Source: Akkermansia sp. (lineage in GTDB: Bacteria > Verrucomicrobiota > Verrucomicrobiia > Verrucomicrobiales > Akkermansiaceae). From it: a stretch of 64,000 nt of DNA. The notes under the pieces were generated by a model. That model searched no databases, was not told the origin of the DNA, and was given only the letters and a program-made list of their open reading frames with translations. The position numbers and the translations under genes are program-made. Positions 18,164 to 27,603 of the stretch are shown here, in pieces. Numbering within the stretch: position 1 is the first letter of the stretch; each line of letters begins with the position of its first letter. Where the stretch lies: positions 25,778 to 89,777 of the forward strand of contig JAUNQN010000002.1 in the NCBI GenBank assembly GCA_030536145.1, written 5' to 3'.

Positions 18164-18187
18164 TCCAATTCTCAACACAGAAAACCA

Positions 18188-19666
18188 ATGAGCGAACAAA
18201 ACACAAGCAAAGGAAACCCCATCACGAGATATTTCTCGGAATTCGGCGTACTGAAAGAGTGCGGGCGCGACTTCTGGCTGACCAACTTCATCCAGTTTTT
18301 CGATGGTTTGGCGTATTTCACGCTGATTGCCATCTTTGTGCTGTACCTGGGCAAATACTGCGGGTTCAGTGATGCGGATGCCGCCTACTGGGTGGGCATG
18401 TACACGCTGTTCCTGTCCCTGTTTGCCTTTGCCGTGGGCACCATCTGTGACATCATCGGCCTGAAGCGCACGTACGCCATCGGCTTTGCGGTGCTTATCA
18501 CGGGCCGACTGCTGCTGGGCTGCGGCGTGGATTTCGGTGACATGCTGGGGCTTTCCCAGGCCGCCTCCCGCATCTTCGTGATGGTGGGCATCGGCATCAT
18601 GGCCTTCGGTTCCGCCTTCATGGGGCCGTGCATCACCACTTCCATCCGCCGTTTCACCACGCTGAAGGCCCGCCCCACAGGCTTCAACTTCTACTACATG
18701 TTCATGAACATCGGCGCGTGCCTGGCGGGTTTTGCCATTGTGGACCCGCTGCGCGAGCTGGGCGGAGACCCCGCCGGCTATGCCTGGATTGTGAACGTGG
18801 GTACCTGTTTCAGCGCCCTGGGCTTCATCTTCACCCGCTTTGTGAACGAGGACGCCTACGCGGTGCCTGAGGAGCGCGTGGACAAGGGCTCCCAGGTGAT
18901 GCGCCGCCCGCTGGGCCTGATTGCACAGGTGGCCAGGGAGCGCGCCTTCCAGAAACTGGTGGTGTTCCTGGTGCTCACGCTGGGCGTGCGCCTGGTGTTC
19001 ACCCTGCAGTTCCTGGTGATGCCGCAGTACTACACCCGCACCATCGGCAACGACTTCGACCTGGGCATGATGAACTCCCTGAACCCCTTCATCATCATCA
19101 CGGGCCTCATCCTCATCATCCCCATTATCAACAAGTTCTCCACGGTCAAGCTCATGATTTCCGGCATGTCCATCTCCGCCGCCTCCCTCATCCTGATGGC
19201 GGTTCCGGCAGAGTGGTACTTCGTCATTCCGGGCATCCACACGCTGAACCAGGCGTACTTTGTGGCCATCGTGTTCCAGATTCTCATCTTCGCCTTCGGT
19301 GAGCTGCTGTTCAGTCCGCGCTTCTCGGAGTACGTGGCCCGCGTGGCTCCCAAGGACAAGGTGGCCTCCTACATGTCCCTCTCCGCGCTGCCCATGTTCA
19401 TCGCCAAGCCCATCAACGGCGTCATCGGCGGCCTGCTGGTGTCCTACATGTGCTATGACGGCATCGCCGCCAAGATGGACACGGGCCACACCACCTTCTG
19501 GGGCTCCCCGGAGGGCATGTGGACCATCTACCTTATCATGGCCGTCATCTCCCCGCTGGCCATCATCCTGACCAAGGACATGTTCGTTTCCGACCACCCT
19601 GAGGAGGACGCCGCCGTGGACGAAAAGCGCGAGGAAGAAGAGGAAGCCGCCGAACAGAACGCATAA
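18188..19666 (+). CDS. POT/PTR-like MFS transporter
   Basis: 492 residues with about 12-14 membrane helices. The N-terminal FFDGLAYFTLIAIFVLYL helix and the GLKRTYAIGF loop recall the proton-dependent oligopeptide branch of the MFS. The C-terminal tail is strongly acidic (DEKREEEEEAAEQNA). Substrate, possibly peptides, cannot be assigned. It sits between ilvD and an ankyrin protein with short A-rich spacers and no SD. Confidence 0.85.
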   Translation: MSEQNTSKGNPITRYFSEFGVLKECGRDFWLTNFIQFFDGLAYFTLIAIFVLYLGKYCGFSDADAAYWVGMYTLFLSLFAFAVGTICDIIGLKRTYAIGFAVLITGRLLLGCGVDFGDMLGLSQAASRIFVMVGIGIMAFGSAFMGPCITTSIRRFTTLKARPTGFNFYYMFMNIGACLAGFAIVDPLRELGGDPAGYAWIVNVGTCFSALGFIFTRFVNEDAYAVPEERVDKGSQVMRRPLGLIAQVARERAFQKLVVFLVLTLGVRLVFTLQFLVMPQYYTRTIGNDFDLGMMNSLNPFIIITGLILIIPIINKFSTVKLMISGMSISAASLILMAVPAEWYFVIPGIHTLNQAYFVAIVFQILIFAFGELLFSPRFSEYVARVAPKDKVASYMSLSALPMFIAKPINGVIGGLLVSYMCYDGIAAKMDTGHTTFWGSPEGMWTIYLIMAVISPLAIILTKDMFVSDHPEEDAAVDEKREEEEEAAEQNA

Positions 19667-19688
19667 CCGCCTAACCGTTTTTACCATC

Positions 19689-20627
19689 ATGTCTGACACT
19701 GAACAGAACAACCAACCCCGGACAGAGTGGGGCCCCATTATCAAGGACATGCTCATCCTCATCATTGTGATGGGCGGCCTGGGTGCCCTCTGCAAGCTGG
19801 CCATGCTCCCCTTCCAGGAGGACAACCCCAGCGAGGACCTTATCTCCATTGCCTCCAAGGGCAACGTGAATGAAGCGACCGGCAAGGACGAGGCCTTCGA
19901 GAAGGAACTTGCGGTTTGCCTTGAGGAGGTGGAAAACTTCTCCACCTCTGCCGACAAGGACGGCCGCACCCCGCTGATGTGGGTGGTGTATGCCAACTAC
20001 AACAGCCCGGACCGCGCCCTGGAGACCGAGCTCTCCCGCGAGTACTACATCAAGAAGTTCCTGGCCCTGCCGGGTACCAATGTGAACCAGGTGGACAAGG
20101 ACGGTTTCACCGCCATGCACTGGGCCTCCTGGAGCGGCCTGCCGCTCTCCGTGGCCTTGCTGGCCGAGGCCGGTGCCGATGTGAACACCGCCGACAGCAA
20201 CGGCTATACCCCGCTGATGCTGGCCGCCATGCGCGGCAATGCAGAGGTGGTGCGGGTACTGCTGGCGCTGGGTGCAGCCCCTGGCGCGACCCTGCCGGAC
20301 GGCCGCAAGGCCGCAGACATGTCCGCGAGGAACGCCGCCAATTACGCCGACAGCAACACCGCCTTCTACTCCCTTATCTACAAGAAGGACCGTGAGAAGT
20401 CCTACCGGGAGACTATCACGCTGCTGGCTGAGGGTACTCCCGCTGCCAATGCTGCGGAGTTGGTGGACAGTCTGCGCTCCACGCTGAAAGCCAAGGCAGA
20501 GAAGGCCAAGGCCGCCGAAAAGGCCAAGGCTGCTGCCGATGACAAGGCCGTAGCGGAGCTTGAGGTCAAGGCCGAGGAGGAGGCCGCCGCGGACCCCGTG
20601 ATTAACGGCCAGTCCGAAGAAAAGTAA
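19689..20627 (+). CDS. Membrane-anchored ankyrin-repeat protein
   Basis: 312 residues. One hydrophobic segment (about 20-42) anchors the N-terminus. Ankyrin repeats span about residues 95-215 (KDGRTPLMWVVY, KDGFTAMHWASWSG, SNGYTPLMLAAMRGN). The last 70 residues are an Ala/Lys/Glu-rich helix, probably coiled coil. It likely works as a protein-interaction scaffold. It starts 22 nt after the POT-like transporter and ends 4 nt before the Sel1 lipoprotein. Confidence 0.85.
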   Translation: MSDTEQNNQPRTEWGPIIKDMLILIIVMGGLGALCKLAMLPFQEDNPSEDLISIASKGNVNEATGKDEAFEKELAVCLEEVENFSTSADKDGRTPLMWVVYANYNSPDRALETELSREYYIKKFLALPGTNVNQVDKDGFTAMHWASWSGLPLSVALLAEAGADVNTADSNGYTPLMLAAMRGNAEVVRVLLALGAAPGATLPDGRKAADMSARNAANYADSNTAFYSLIYKKDREKSYRETITLLAEGTPAANAAELVDSLRSTLKAKAEKAKAAEKAKAAADDKAVAELEVKAEEEAAADPVINGQSEEK

Positions 20628-20631
20628 CAAC

Positions 20632-21549
20632 ATGAAATCCGCGGCGCAAGGTAAAGCCCCCCGCCTGCTGCGCGTCCTGCGCAGCGCAGGGCTTCCTTGC
20701 GCCGCGCTTGCTTTTTCCACCCTTGTCTCCTGTGATGGCGATTCCCCGGAATCACGCCAGCCGCAGACCCCGCAGGAGATGTACGCCCGCGCCCAGGAGC
20801 TGCTGCGCCCCAATGTGGAGCACCATGCCAGCGATTTTGCGGGCGCGCTGGAGTATTTGAAAAAGGCTGCAGAGGGGGGGCTGCTGCAAGCCCAGACTGA
20901 TTTGGCCGCCCTGTACCTGGAGGGCGGCAAGGGCGTGGAGAAGAATCCCGCCCTGGCCTATGAATGGTTTGCCAAGGCTGCCGCCGCCGGCAGCAAGGAG
21001 GCCCACGTCTTCCTGGGTATCCTGGAGTATGAGGGCAGGGGTGTGGCCAAGGACCTGCCCGGCGCCGTGGCCCACTGGCGCATTGCCGCTGAGTCCGGCA
21101 TTGCAGATGCCCAGTACCGCCTGGGCATGGCCCTGGTACAGAAGGCGGATTCCATGCAGGAGGGCGTGGAATGGCTGCAGAAGGCCGCCCGCCCCGGCAG
21201 CAGGGATGGCGAGCCCGCCGCCGCCACCGCCCTGGGCAATATCTATGCCAACGGCACCCACGGCGTGCAGAAGGACATGGCGCTGTCCGCCCAATGGTAT
21301 GAGCGCGCCGCCGGCGCCGGTGATGCCCGCGCCCAGATGGTGTTTGCCGTGATGCTGCTTACCGGCGACCCCGTGGAGAAGGACGCGGAGCGCGGCATGG
21401 CCATGCTCCGCATGTCTGCCGGGCAGGACAACCCGCAGGCCATCGCCCTGCTGGTACGCCTGCTGCGCAACGCGGAAAACGCCGAGGACAACGAGCCGGA
21501 AGCCGCCGCTTGGTCCAAGCGCCTGGAGCAGCTCTCCAAGAAGAAATAA
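20632..21549 (+). CDS. Sel1-repeat lipoprotein
   Basis: 305 residues. An N-terminal signal ends in a lipobox with Cys34 (TLVSC). At least five Sel1-type TPR units follow, about 36 residues each (for example AAEGGLLQAQTDLAALYLEG and AAESGIADAQYRLGMALVQ). Such repeats bind partner proteins. It starts 4 nt after the ankyrin gene, so the two are surely co-translated. Confidence 0.88.
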   Translation: MKSAAQGKAPRLLRVLRSAGLPCAALAFSTLVSCDGDSPESRQPQTPQEMYARAQELLRPNVEHHASDFAGALEYLKKAAEGGLLQAQTDLAALYLEGGKGVEKNPALAYEWFAKAAAAGSKEAHVFLGILEYEGRGVAKDLPGAVAHWRIAAESGIADAQYRLGMALVQKADSMQEGVEWLQKAARPGSRDGEPAAATALGNIYANGTHGVQKDMALSAQWYERAAGAGDARAQMVFAVMLLTGDPVEKDAERGMAMLRMSAGQDNPQAIALLVRLLRNAENAEDNEPEAAAWSKRLEQLSKKK

Positions 21550-21789
21550 AGGCGATACGGCAAAATCGCAAAGCTCACCAGCCCGGTTTTGTTGGTGGTG
21601 CCTATCCTCATCTATCTGGCCATATTGGTGCTTGATATGTTTTTTCCGTCAGGCGGCCTTTCCGGGGCATGCGGATTTCCCTGTTCAAGGCATCGTACGC
21701 ATCGGTCGTCCTGCTCTTTGTTGCCGTGAACGCCTTTTTATAGCCGCGTGTAATGAATATTCGCACGAGCAAGTGAAATTCATATTCTC

Positions 21790-21817
21790 TTGCACTCTGC
21801 GCGGCAAGGTGTATACT
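21790..21817 (+). promoter_or_regulatory. Promoter of the uridylyltransferase gene, leaderless geometry
   Basis: TTGCAC (21790-21795), 16 nt, TATACT (21812-21817). ATG follows after 6 nt. GGAGG lies between -10 and ATG but is only 1 nt from the start codon, too close to serve as an SD. Confidence 0.8.
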
Positions 21818-21823
21818 GGAGGC

Positions 21824-23161
21824 ATGAGTGATGATTTTTCCGCCATCGAGGCCAAGATGAAGGGCGTGGGGCTTTCCCGCGCAGCCATAGATGCATTCCG
21901 CCACAGCGTGGGGGTGCTGGTGTCCAACCAGTCCATGCTGATAGGAGAGGAGAGTATAGAGCCCGCGGCCAACGTGGCGGAGTGGGATGAGCTGGTGGCG
22001 GCCACGGCACCTGCGGATGCGGCGCTGCTGGGGCAGACGGTGGTGGTGAAGCTCAACGGCGGGCTGGGTACCAGCATGGGCTTGCAGAAGGCCAAGAGCC
22101 TGCTGGAAATCAAGCCGGGGGTGACCTTCCTGGACCTGATTGTGCGGCAGGTGCAGAGCCTGCGCCGCCAAGCGGGTTGCCTGGTGAGCCTGCTGCTCAT
22201 GGATTCCTTCTCCACCTCTGCGGATACCATGGCGTACCTGGCCCGGTATGCGGAGGACGGATTTGCGGACCCGGGGCAGGTGGAGATGCTGCAGAACCGC
22301 GTGCCCAAGCTGACGGTGGATGCGCTGCAGCCGGTGGAGTTCCCTGCCAACCCGGACTTGGAGTGGTGCCCGCCCGGTCATGGCGACATCTACCCGGCGC
22401 TGGTGGGTTCCGGCTGGCTGGACAAGCTGCTGGATTCCGGCGTGAAGTATGCGTTTGTGTCCAATTCCGACAACCTGGGCGCGCAGATGGATACGCGCTT
22501 CCTGCGCTGGTTTGCGGAGAGCGGCTCCCCCTTTGTGATGGAGGTGACCCGCCGCACGGAGGCCGACAAGAAGGGCGGCCACCTGGCCACGCGCAAGGCG
22601 GACGGCCAGCCTATCCTGCGCGAGGTGGCCCAGTGCCCGGCGGAGGATGTGCCTGCCTTCCAGGATATTGACAGGCACCGCTATTTCAACACGAACAACT
22701 TGTGGATACGCCTGGATTGCCTGAAGGAGTTCCTGGAGGGCCACGGGGGCGTGATGCCCCTGCCGGTGATCCGCAATGTGAAGACGGTGGACCCGCGTGA
22801 TGCCGCCACGCCCAAGGTGTACCAGCTGGAGACTGCCATGGGTGCCGCCATCCAGTGCTTTGCCGGTGCGCGCGCCGTGTGTGTGCCGCGTTCCCGCTTT
22901 TTCCCGGTGAAGACCTGCTCCGACCTGCTCCTGCTGCGCTCTGATGCGGTGGTGATAGATGAGGACGGCTGCATGGGCCTGGCCCCGGAGTGCGGCGGCG
23001 TGGCCCCGGTGGTGCTGCTGGATACGGGCATCTACAAGCTGGTGGAATCCCTGGACAGCCTGGGTGTGCCGTCCCTGAAGAACGTGCAGAAGCTGGTGGT
23101 GAAAAAGCAGCACCGCTTTGCAGAGGGCGAGCCCCTGCAGGGAACGGTGGAAATAGCCTGA
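21824..23161 (+). CDS. UTP-glucose-1-phosphate uridylyltransferase (UDPGP type 1)
   Basis: 445 residues. It makes UDP-glucose from UTP and glucose 1-phosphate. The nucleotide-binding VVKLNGGLGTSMG, the VSNSDNLGAQMD stretch and the FNTNNLWI block are typical of the eukaryote-like UDPGP family rather than GalU. ATG 21824 fits the promoter; the upstream in-frame extension covers the promoter itself. UDP-glucose may feed the glycosyltransferases elsewhere in the window (inference). A release-factor-like gene follows after 10 nt. Confidence 0.93.
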   Translation: MSDDFSAIEAKMKGVGLSRAAIDAFRHSVGVLVSNQSMLIGEESIEPAANVAEWDELVAATAPADAALLGQTVVVKLNGGLGTSMGLQKAKSLLEIKPGVTFLDLIVRQVQSLRRQAGCLVSLLLMDSFSTSADTMAYLARYAEDGFADPGQVEMLQNRVPKLTVDALQPVEFPANPDLEWCPPGHGDIYPALVGSGWLDKLLDSGVKYAFVSNSDNLGAQMDTRFLRWFAESGSPFVMEVTRRTEADKKGGHLATRKADGQPILREVAQCPAEDVPAFQDIDRHRYFNTNNLWIRLDCLKEFLEGHGGVMPLPVIRNVKTVDPRDAATPKVYQLETAMGAAIQCFAGARAVCVPRSRFFPVKTCSDLLLLRSDAVVIDEDGCMGLAPECGGVAPVVLLDTGIYKLVESLDSLGVPSLKNVQKLVVKKQHRFAEGEPLQGTVEIA

Positions 23162-23171
23162 TGTTCCGCCC

Positions 23172-23534
23172 GTGCCGGTCACTCCCGCCAAGCTCGCAGA
23201 GCTAGCCGCGCGCATGCAGGCGCTCGGCGTGCGGGAGTGTGACCTGCAGGAAAAGTTTGTCCGCGGCTCCGGCAAGGGCGGCCAGAAGGTGAACAAGACC
23301 AACAACTGTGTTTGCCTGACCCACATGCCCAGCGGTATTGTGGTGAAGTGCCACCGTGAGCGGGAACGGGAAACCAACCGTTTCCTGGCCCGCCGTACCC
23401 TGTGCGACGAGCTGGACCATCTGCTCAACGGCGCGCCCTCCGCCGTGCAGCGGGAGGCGGAGCGCGCCCGCAAGCGCGGCGGCAGCGCCCGCCCGCGCTC
23501 TGTCCATGTCGTCCACCGTAAAAATGCCCCCTAA
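23172..23534 (+). CDS. Release-factor-like peptidyl-tRNA hydrolase (GGQ domain only)
   Basis: 120 residues. It is the RF-1 catalytic domain alone, with GGQ at 36-38 inside FVRGSGKGGQKVNKTNNCV; the codon-recognition domains of RF1/RF2 are absent. The C-terminus is basic (RARKRGGSARPR), as in ArfB/ICT1 rescue factors, which enter the empty mRNA channel of stalled ribosomes. Rescue is therefore the likely role (inference). The start is GTG 23172, 10 nt after the uridylyltransferase stop. Confidence 0.85.
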   Translation: MPVTPAKLAELAARMQALGVRECDLQEKFVRGSGKGGQKVNKTNNCVCLTHMPSGIVVKCHRERERETNRFLARRTLCDELDHLLNGAPSAVQREAERARKRGGSARPRSVHVVHRKNAP

Positions 23535-23567
23535 TCGGCTCTCTTTTCACTTTTTTCTCAAATCCTA

Positions 23568-23596
23568 TTGACACGGTAGGTGAAAAGGTGTAGAGT
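23568..23596 (+). promoter_or_regulatory. metY-rrf2 promoter
   Basis: A perfect TTGACA (23568-23573), 17 nt, TAGAGT (23591-23596). The leader is about 18 nt. Confidence 0.85.
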
Positions 23597-23621
23597 GTGC
23601 GTGACACAATCTCTTTTCTTT

Positions 23622-24902
23622 ATGTCAGAATACCGATTTGAAACCAAGCAGTTGCATGTGGGGCAGGAGAGCGCGGACCCGGCGAGCGATGCCCGCGCGG
23701 TGCCGATTTATGCCACGGCGTCCTATGTGTTCCATGATGCGGCCCACGCGGAGGCGCGTTTCGGCCTGCAGGACCCCGGCAATATCTACGGCCGCCTGAC
23801 GAACAGCACGCAGGATGTGTTCGAGAAGCGCATGGCGGCGCTGGAGGGCGGCACGGCTGCCCTGGCTGTGGCCAGCGGTGCGGCTGCCATTGCCTACACG
23901 GTGCAGGCGCTGGCTGCCAACGGCGGCCACATTGTGGCGCAGCGCACCATGTACGGTGGCACGTACAACCTGCTGGAGCATACCCTGCCGCAGTTCGGTA
24001 TCACGGCCACGTTTGTGGATATCCACAACCCGGCGGAGGTGGAGGCTGCCATCCGCCCGGAAACCCGTGCCCTGTTTGCAGAGACGATGGGCAACCCCAA
24101 CTGCGATATCCCGGACCTGGATGCGCTGGCGGAGCTGGCGCACCGCCATGGCCTGCCGCTGGTGGTGGACAACACCTTTGCCACGCCTTTCCTGCTGCGC
24201 CCCATTGAGCACGGCGCGGATATCGTGGTGCATTCCGCCACCAAATTCATCGGCGGGCACGGCACCACGCTGGGCGGCGTGGTGGTGGATTCCGGCAAGT
24301 TCGACTGGAAGGCAAGCGGGAACTATCCCGGCATTTCTGCGCCGAATCCCAGCTACCACGGGGCGGTGTTTGCGGATGTGGCGGGCCAGGCGGCCTTTGT
24401 GACCTATATCCGCGCCATCCTGCTGCGCGACATGGGGGCGTGCATTTCCCCCTTTGCTGCGTTCATGCTGCTGCAGGGGGTGGAGACGCTCTCCCTGCGC
24501 CTGGAGCGGCATGCGGCCAATGCGGCGCGCGTGGTGGAGTTCCTGACCAAGCACCCCAAGGTGGCCCGCGTGAACCACCCCAGCCTGCCCGGCCACCCGC
24601 AGCATGGGCTGTACAGGCGCTATTTCCCGAACGGGGGCGGCTCCATCTTCACCTTCGACGTGAAGGGCGGCAAGGAGGAGGCCCACCGCTTTATCGACAA
24701 CCTGGACATCTTCTCCCTGCTGGCCAACGTGGCGGATGTGAAGAGCCTGGTCATCCACCCGGCCACCACCACCCACAGCCAGCTGACGGAAGCCGAGCTG
24801 GCGGAACAGGGAATCACCCCCGGCACCATCCGCCTCTCCATCGGCACGGAGCATATAGACGATATCCTGGCCGACCTGGAGAAGGGCCTGGCCGCCATCT
24901 GA
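23622..24902 (+). CDS. metY: O-acetylhomoserine sulfhydrylase
   Basis: 426 residues. A PLP enzyme of the Cys/Met metabolism family that makes homocysteine from O-acetylhomoserine and sulfide. It shows ETKQLHVGQ at the N-terminus, the [10 protein letters not shown] block and the PLP lysine in [16 protein letters not shown]. The [19 protein letters not shown] insertion is typical of MetY rather than MetB/MetC. An Rrf2 regulator with a strong SD follows in the same transcript. Confidence 0.94.
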   Translation: MSEYRFETKQLHVGQESADPASDARAVPIYATASYVFHDAAHAEARFGLQDPGNIYGRLTNSTQDVFEKRMAALEGGTAALAVASGAAAIAYTVQALAANGGHIVAQRTMYGGTYNLLEHTLPQFGITATFVDIHNPAEVEAAIRPETRALFAETMGNPNCDIPDLDALAELAHRHGLPLVVDNTFATPFLLRPIEHGADIVVHSATKFIGGHGTTLGGVVVDSGKFDWKASGNYPGISAPNPSYHGAVFADVAGQAAFVTYIRAILLRDMGACISPFAAFMLLQGVETLSLRLERHAANAARVVEFLTKHPKVARVNHPSLPGHPQHGLYRRYFPNGGGSIFTFDVKGGKEEAHRFIDNLDIFSLLANVADVKSLVIHPATTTHSQLTEAELAEQGITPGTIRLSIGTEHIDDILADLEKGLAAI

Positions 24903-24919
24903 AGAAAGGAGAAACGCTT

Positions 24920-25363
24920 ATGGTGGTATCTACGAGAGGACGCTACGCCCTGCGCGTGCTGATAGACCTGGCGGAGCGCGGCGACGATGCCCTGGTGCCC
25001 ATGAAACATGTGGCGGAGAAGCACAATATCTCCCTGAAATACCTGGAGCAGATACTGCCGCTCCTGACCCGCAACGGGCTGGTGGAGGGGGTGCAGGGCA
25101 AGGGCGGCGGCTACCGCCTGAACCGCGCCCCGGCGGATATTTCCGTGTATGATATCCTGCAGCTTACGGAGGTGGACCTGACGCCCGTGGCCTGCCTGGC
25201 GGAGGACGCGGACGACTGCCCCCTGCGCCCGGAATGCCGCACGTTCCCCATGTGGAATGAGCTGAACACCCTGCTGGTGGATTTCTTTACGGGGGTGACG
25301 GTGGCGGACCTGATGCGCAAGCCGGGGCAGGGCTCCCCGGAAGGTGGCGGCAGCGGTGCCTAG
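24920..25363 (+). CDS. Rrf2-family regulator with a three-Cys cluster
   Basis: 147 residues. N-terminal winged helix (RGRYALRVLIDLAERG, KHNISLKYLEQILPLLTRNGLV, VQGKGGGYRL). Three Cys spaced C-x7-C-x5-C (CLAEDADDCPLRPEC) could bind a [2Fe-2S] or [4Fe-4S] cluster, as in IscR or NsrR. Placement just after metY suggests it senses sulfur or redox state and controls this operon, CymR-like (inference). AAAGGAG precedes the ATG, one of the clearest SDs here. Its stop overlaps the convergent stop of the AI-2E exporter gene. Confidence 0.92.
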   Translation: MVVSTRGRYALRVLIDLAERGDDALVPMKHVAEKHNISLKYLEQILPLLTRNGLVEGVQGKGGGYRLNRAPADISVYDILQLTEVDLTPVACLAEDADDCPLRPECRTFPMWNELNTLLVDFFTGVTVADLMRKPGQGSPEGGGSGA

Positions 25364-26610
25364 CCCTTGTTCTCCGCTGCGCCGCCCGGTGCCCCGTCGT
25401 CGTCCTTGTTCAGGCTGGGCCAGACGTAGCGGACAAAGACTACCTTGATGCAGGCGGTGAGTGGTACGGCGAGCAGGGCACCTACCACGCCGCCCAGCAC
25501 ATAGCTCCAGAAGAGTACGGAGAACATGACCGTGAGGTCATGCATTTTCACGCGGCTGCCCACCACCTTGGGCTGGATGACCCAGCTGTCCAGGAAGCTG
25601 ACGCTGCCGAAGATGGCGGTGACGGCGATGACGAGCGTGGTATCATGCGAGGAGAACCAGGCGATGAGCACGGCGGGAATCCAGGTGCTGATCATGCCCA
25701 GGTAGGGGATGATGCCCAGGCAGGCGGCGGCCATGCCGATGGTGATGGCGTACGGCAGGCCGGCAATGCGCAGGGCGATGGCCAGCAGCACGCCGTCGAT
25801 AAGGCTGACGAGCATTTGGCCGCGGACAAAGGAAACGATGTTGCCGTTGATTTGCTGCAGGGTTTCCACTATCTCCTCACGGATGGCGGAGTGGCGCATG
25901 GGGATGATGCGGTGCCAGTTTTCCTTGATGCTCTCGCTCTCCACCAGGAAGTAGAACAGGAACACCGGCACCATGATGGTGCCCACCACGGCCAGGCCTA
26001 TGCCGGAAAGCGCCTTGGTGCCGGCGGTGAGCCAGCGCACGGCTTGGGTGACCAGGTAGCCGGAATAGTGGCTGAACGTGGCGGTGAGCTTGTCCGGGTA
26101 GGTGCTGCCTGCGGCTTTCAGCTTGGCGTAGTCTTCCTCCGGCAGGTCCTCTGCGCGGGCCTCGCTCAGTACCTTGTTGTACGCCATGTCCACGCAGTTT
26201 TGCAGCAGCTTGTTGGATTCCAGCATGGTATTGGCGGAGGTGACGGCGCTCTTGACGATGTTTTCCCGGTTGGCCACCAGCTGCCCGCTCTGGTGGACGA
26301 TCTGCGGTACGATGGTGTACGCAAAGCCCGCTACAAAGATACCCGCCGCCATCATCACGATGACTGTGCCGCCGATGCGCGTGTGCACCCTGTTGCTCAC
26401 CCAGGCCACGATGGGGGAGAGAAGGTACGCCAGGAAGCCCGCTATGACCACGGGCAGCAGGACAGGCTGCAGTACCATGAACAGCGTGCCCATGCCGAAG
26501 AGGAGCCCCACGATGAGGGAGACGATGACGACCAGGGCCAGCCCGGTGAGGGCTCCCCAGCAGATGGCGCGCTGCAGGTCGGTCGGGTATTGGTGCTCGT
26601 TGTCAGCCAT
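25360..26610 (-). CDS. AI-2E family transporter (PerM-like)
   Basis: 416 residues with about eight membrane helices in the AI-2E arrangement: two N-terminal helices, a soluble middle domain (about 110-170), then helices including VSLIDGVLLAIALRIAGLPYA and the GIIPYLGMISTWIPAV motif. Members export AI-2 or act as Na+/H+ antiporters. It starts 14 nt after the HAD gene stop and is probably co-transcribed. The convergent stops with the Rrf2 gene share bases and no terminator lies between. Confidence 0.92.
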   Translation of the reverse strand: MADNEHQYPTDLQRAICWGALTGLALVVIVSLIVGLLFGMGTLFMVLQPVLLPVVIAGFLAYLLSPIVAWVSNRVHTRIGGTVIVMMAAGIFVAGFAYTIVPQIVHQSGQLVANRENIVKSAVTSANTMLESNKLLQNCVDMAYNKVLSEARAEDLPEEDYAKLKAAGSTYPDKLTATFSHYSGYLVTQAVRWLTAGTKALSGIGLAVVGTIMVPVFLFYFLVESESIKENWHRIIPMRHSAIREEIVETLQQINGNIVSFVRGQMLVSLIDGVLLAIALRIAGLPYAITIGMAAACLGIIPYLGMISTWIPAVLIAWFSSHDTTLVIAVTAIFGSVSFLDSWVIQPKVVGSRVKMHDLTVMFSVLFWSYVLGGVVGALLAVPLTACIKVVFVRYVWPSLNKDDDGAPGGAAENKG

Positions 26611-26624
26611 GGCGGTGGGGTGGT

Positions 26625-27503
26625 TCAGAGTTTAGGGGCGGAGGAGGTGCCTGCCGCTATCTCCTGTCTCTGGTCATGCAGGATGGCGTTGCCGATTTGG
26701 CGCACGGTCTCGCAGAGGATGTTGAAGAGGTGGCTGCCCTCCCGGTAGTCTGCGGGGGCAAAGAAATCCACGCGGTGCTGGGTGGTCTTGAGCTTGTAGC
26801 ACTTGCGGAAACTGCCCATGGTCTCGTCATCCGGGTTGTACACGGCCACGCTCTGCCCGCCCTGCTGGCGCATCACGGTAAAGCAGGGCACGTCGGTGGG
26901 GCCGTCGCCTATGTAGATCATGTTGCGGAAGGGGATGGGGCGCAGCGTGTCGTTCATGTGGTCGTTCACGTCTTCCGTGTACTGGAGCATGCCCTTGTTG
27001 ATGCGGAAGAGGAACTGGGTCTTGGTGGTGTGGGAGATGACGCGCTTGGGGAAGTTGATGCAGCCGTTCGCCTCGCTGAATTCGCAGGCGAACACTTCCC
27101 GCATGTACGGGCGTATGGCGGAGCCGTCCAGGATGCTTTTCAGCCCGCTGGAGATGATGTAGAACTCTATGTGGATTCCGGCGTACACGTGCTCCTGGCG
27201 CAGGGCTTTCTGAGGGAACTCTTGGAAGAAATCTGGTATGCCGCGGTAGTAGGTGAGCTTTTGCCCCAGGTCTTTCAGTCGCGCGTTGCTCACGCCGTCT
27301 ATGCTCAGGGTGTCCAGCAGCTCTTTCAGGTAGCTCAGCTCGCCGTCCCAGCCCTCTTCCCGGCTGCGGTCGTTGCACCTTTTCCAGAATTGCTCCGCAT
27401 CTATCCCGAACTCCGGGAAGATGGTGTCCTCCTGCATGTTGTGCGGGCTGAGCGTCTGGTCAAAGTCAAAGATGAGGGCAATGGTGTTCTGCGGTACGGG
27501 CAT
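26625..27503 (-). CDS. HAD-superfamily phosphatase
   Basis: 292 residues. Motif I is DFDQTLSPH (nucleophile Asp, though the usual DxDxT has Gln at the third position). A late [10 protein letters not shown] block is motif IV. The insert carries a cap domain rich in aromatic residues. Substrate unknown. A strong promoter lies 6 nt upstream, and the AI-2E exporter follows in the same transcript. Confidence 0.85.
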   Translation of the reverse strand: MPVPQNTIALIFDFDQTLSPHNMQEDTIFPEFGIDAEQFWKRCNDRSREEGWDGELSYLKELLDTLSIDGVSNARLKDLGQKLTYYRGIPDFFQEFPQKALRQEHVYAGIHIEFYIISSGLKSILDGSAIRPYMREVFACEFSEANGCINFPKRVISHTTKTQFLFRINKGMLQYTEDVNDHMNDTLRPIPFRNMIYIGDGPTDVPCFTVMRQQGGQSVAVYNPDDETMGSFRKCYKLKTTQHRVDFFAPADYREGSHLFNILCETVRQIGNAILHDQRQEIAAGTSSAPKL

Positions 27504-27509
27504 GGCTAT

Positions 27510-27538
27510 ACTATACCGCGTGCGGGCGGCTTCGTCAA
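27510..27538 (-). promoter_or_regulatory. HAD gene promoter, leaderless geometry
   Basis: On the minus strand: TTGACG (27538-27533), 17 nt, TATAGT (27515-27510), then 6 nt to the ATG. This is among the strongest leaderless-type promoters in the window. Confidence 0.85.
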
Positions 27539-27544
27539 TAGCAG

Positions 27545-27576
27545 AAAAACCGCCGCAGTACGCTGGTGCTGCGGCG
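27545..27576 (-). terminator. Terminator after the pseudouridine synthase gene
   Basis: CGCCGCAG/CTGCGGCG stem (27551-27558 with 27569-27576), with a GTTTTT run on the minus strand. Confidence 0.85.
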
Positions 27577-27603
27577 CGCTGGGAGTGGATGGGTGGCTGT
27601 TGT

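Noticed and set aside
17123-19996. A 957-codon open frame on the minus strand across ilvD and the POT-like transporter gene
   Set aside because: It is antisense to two clear genes and gives His/Gly/Gln-rich low-complexity protein with no domain; high-GC codon bias on the sense strand keeps such frames open.
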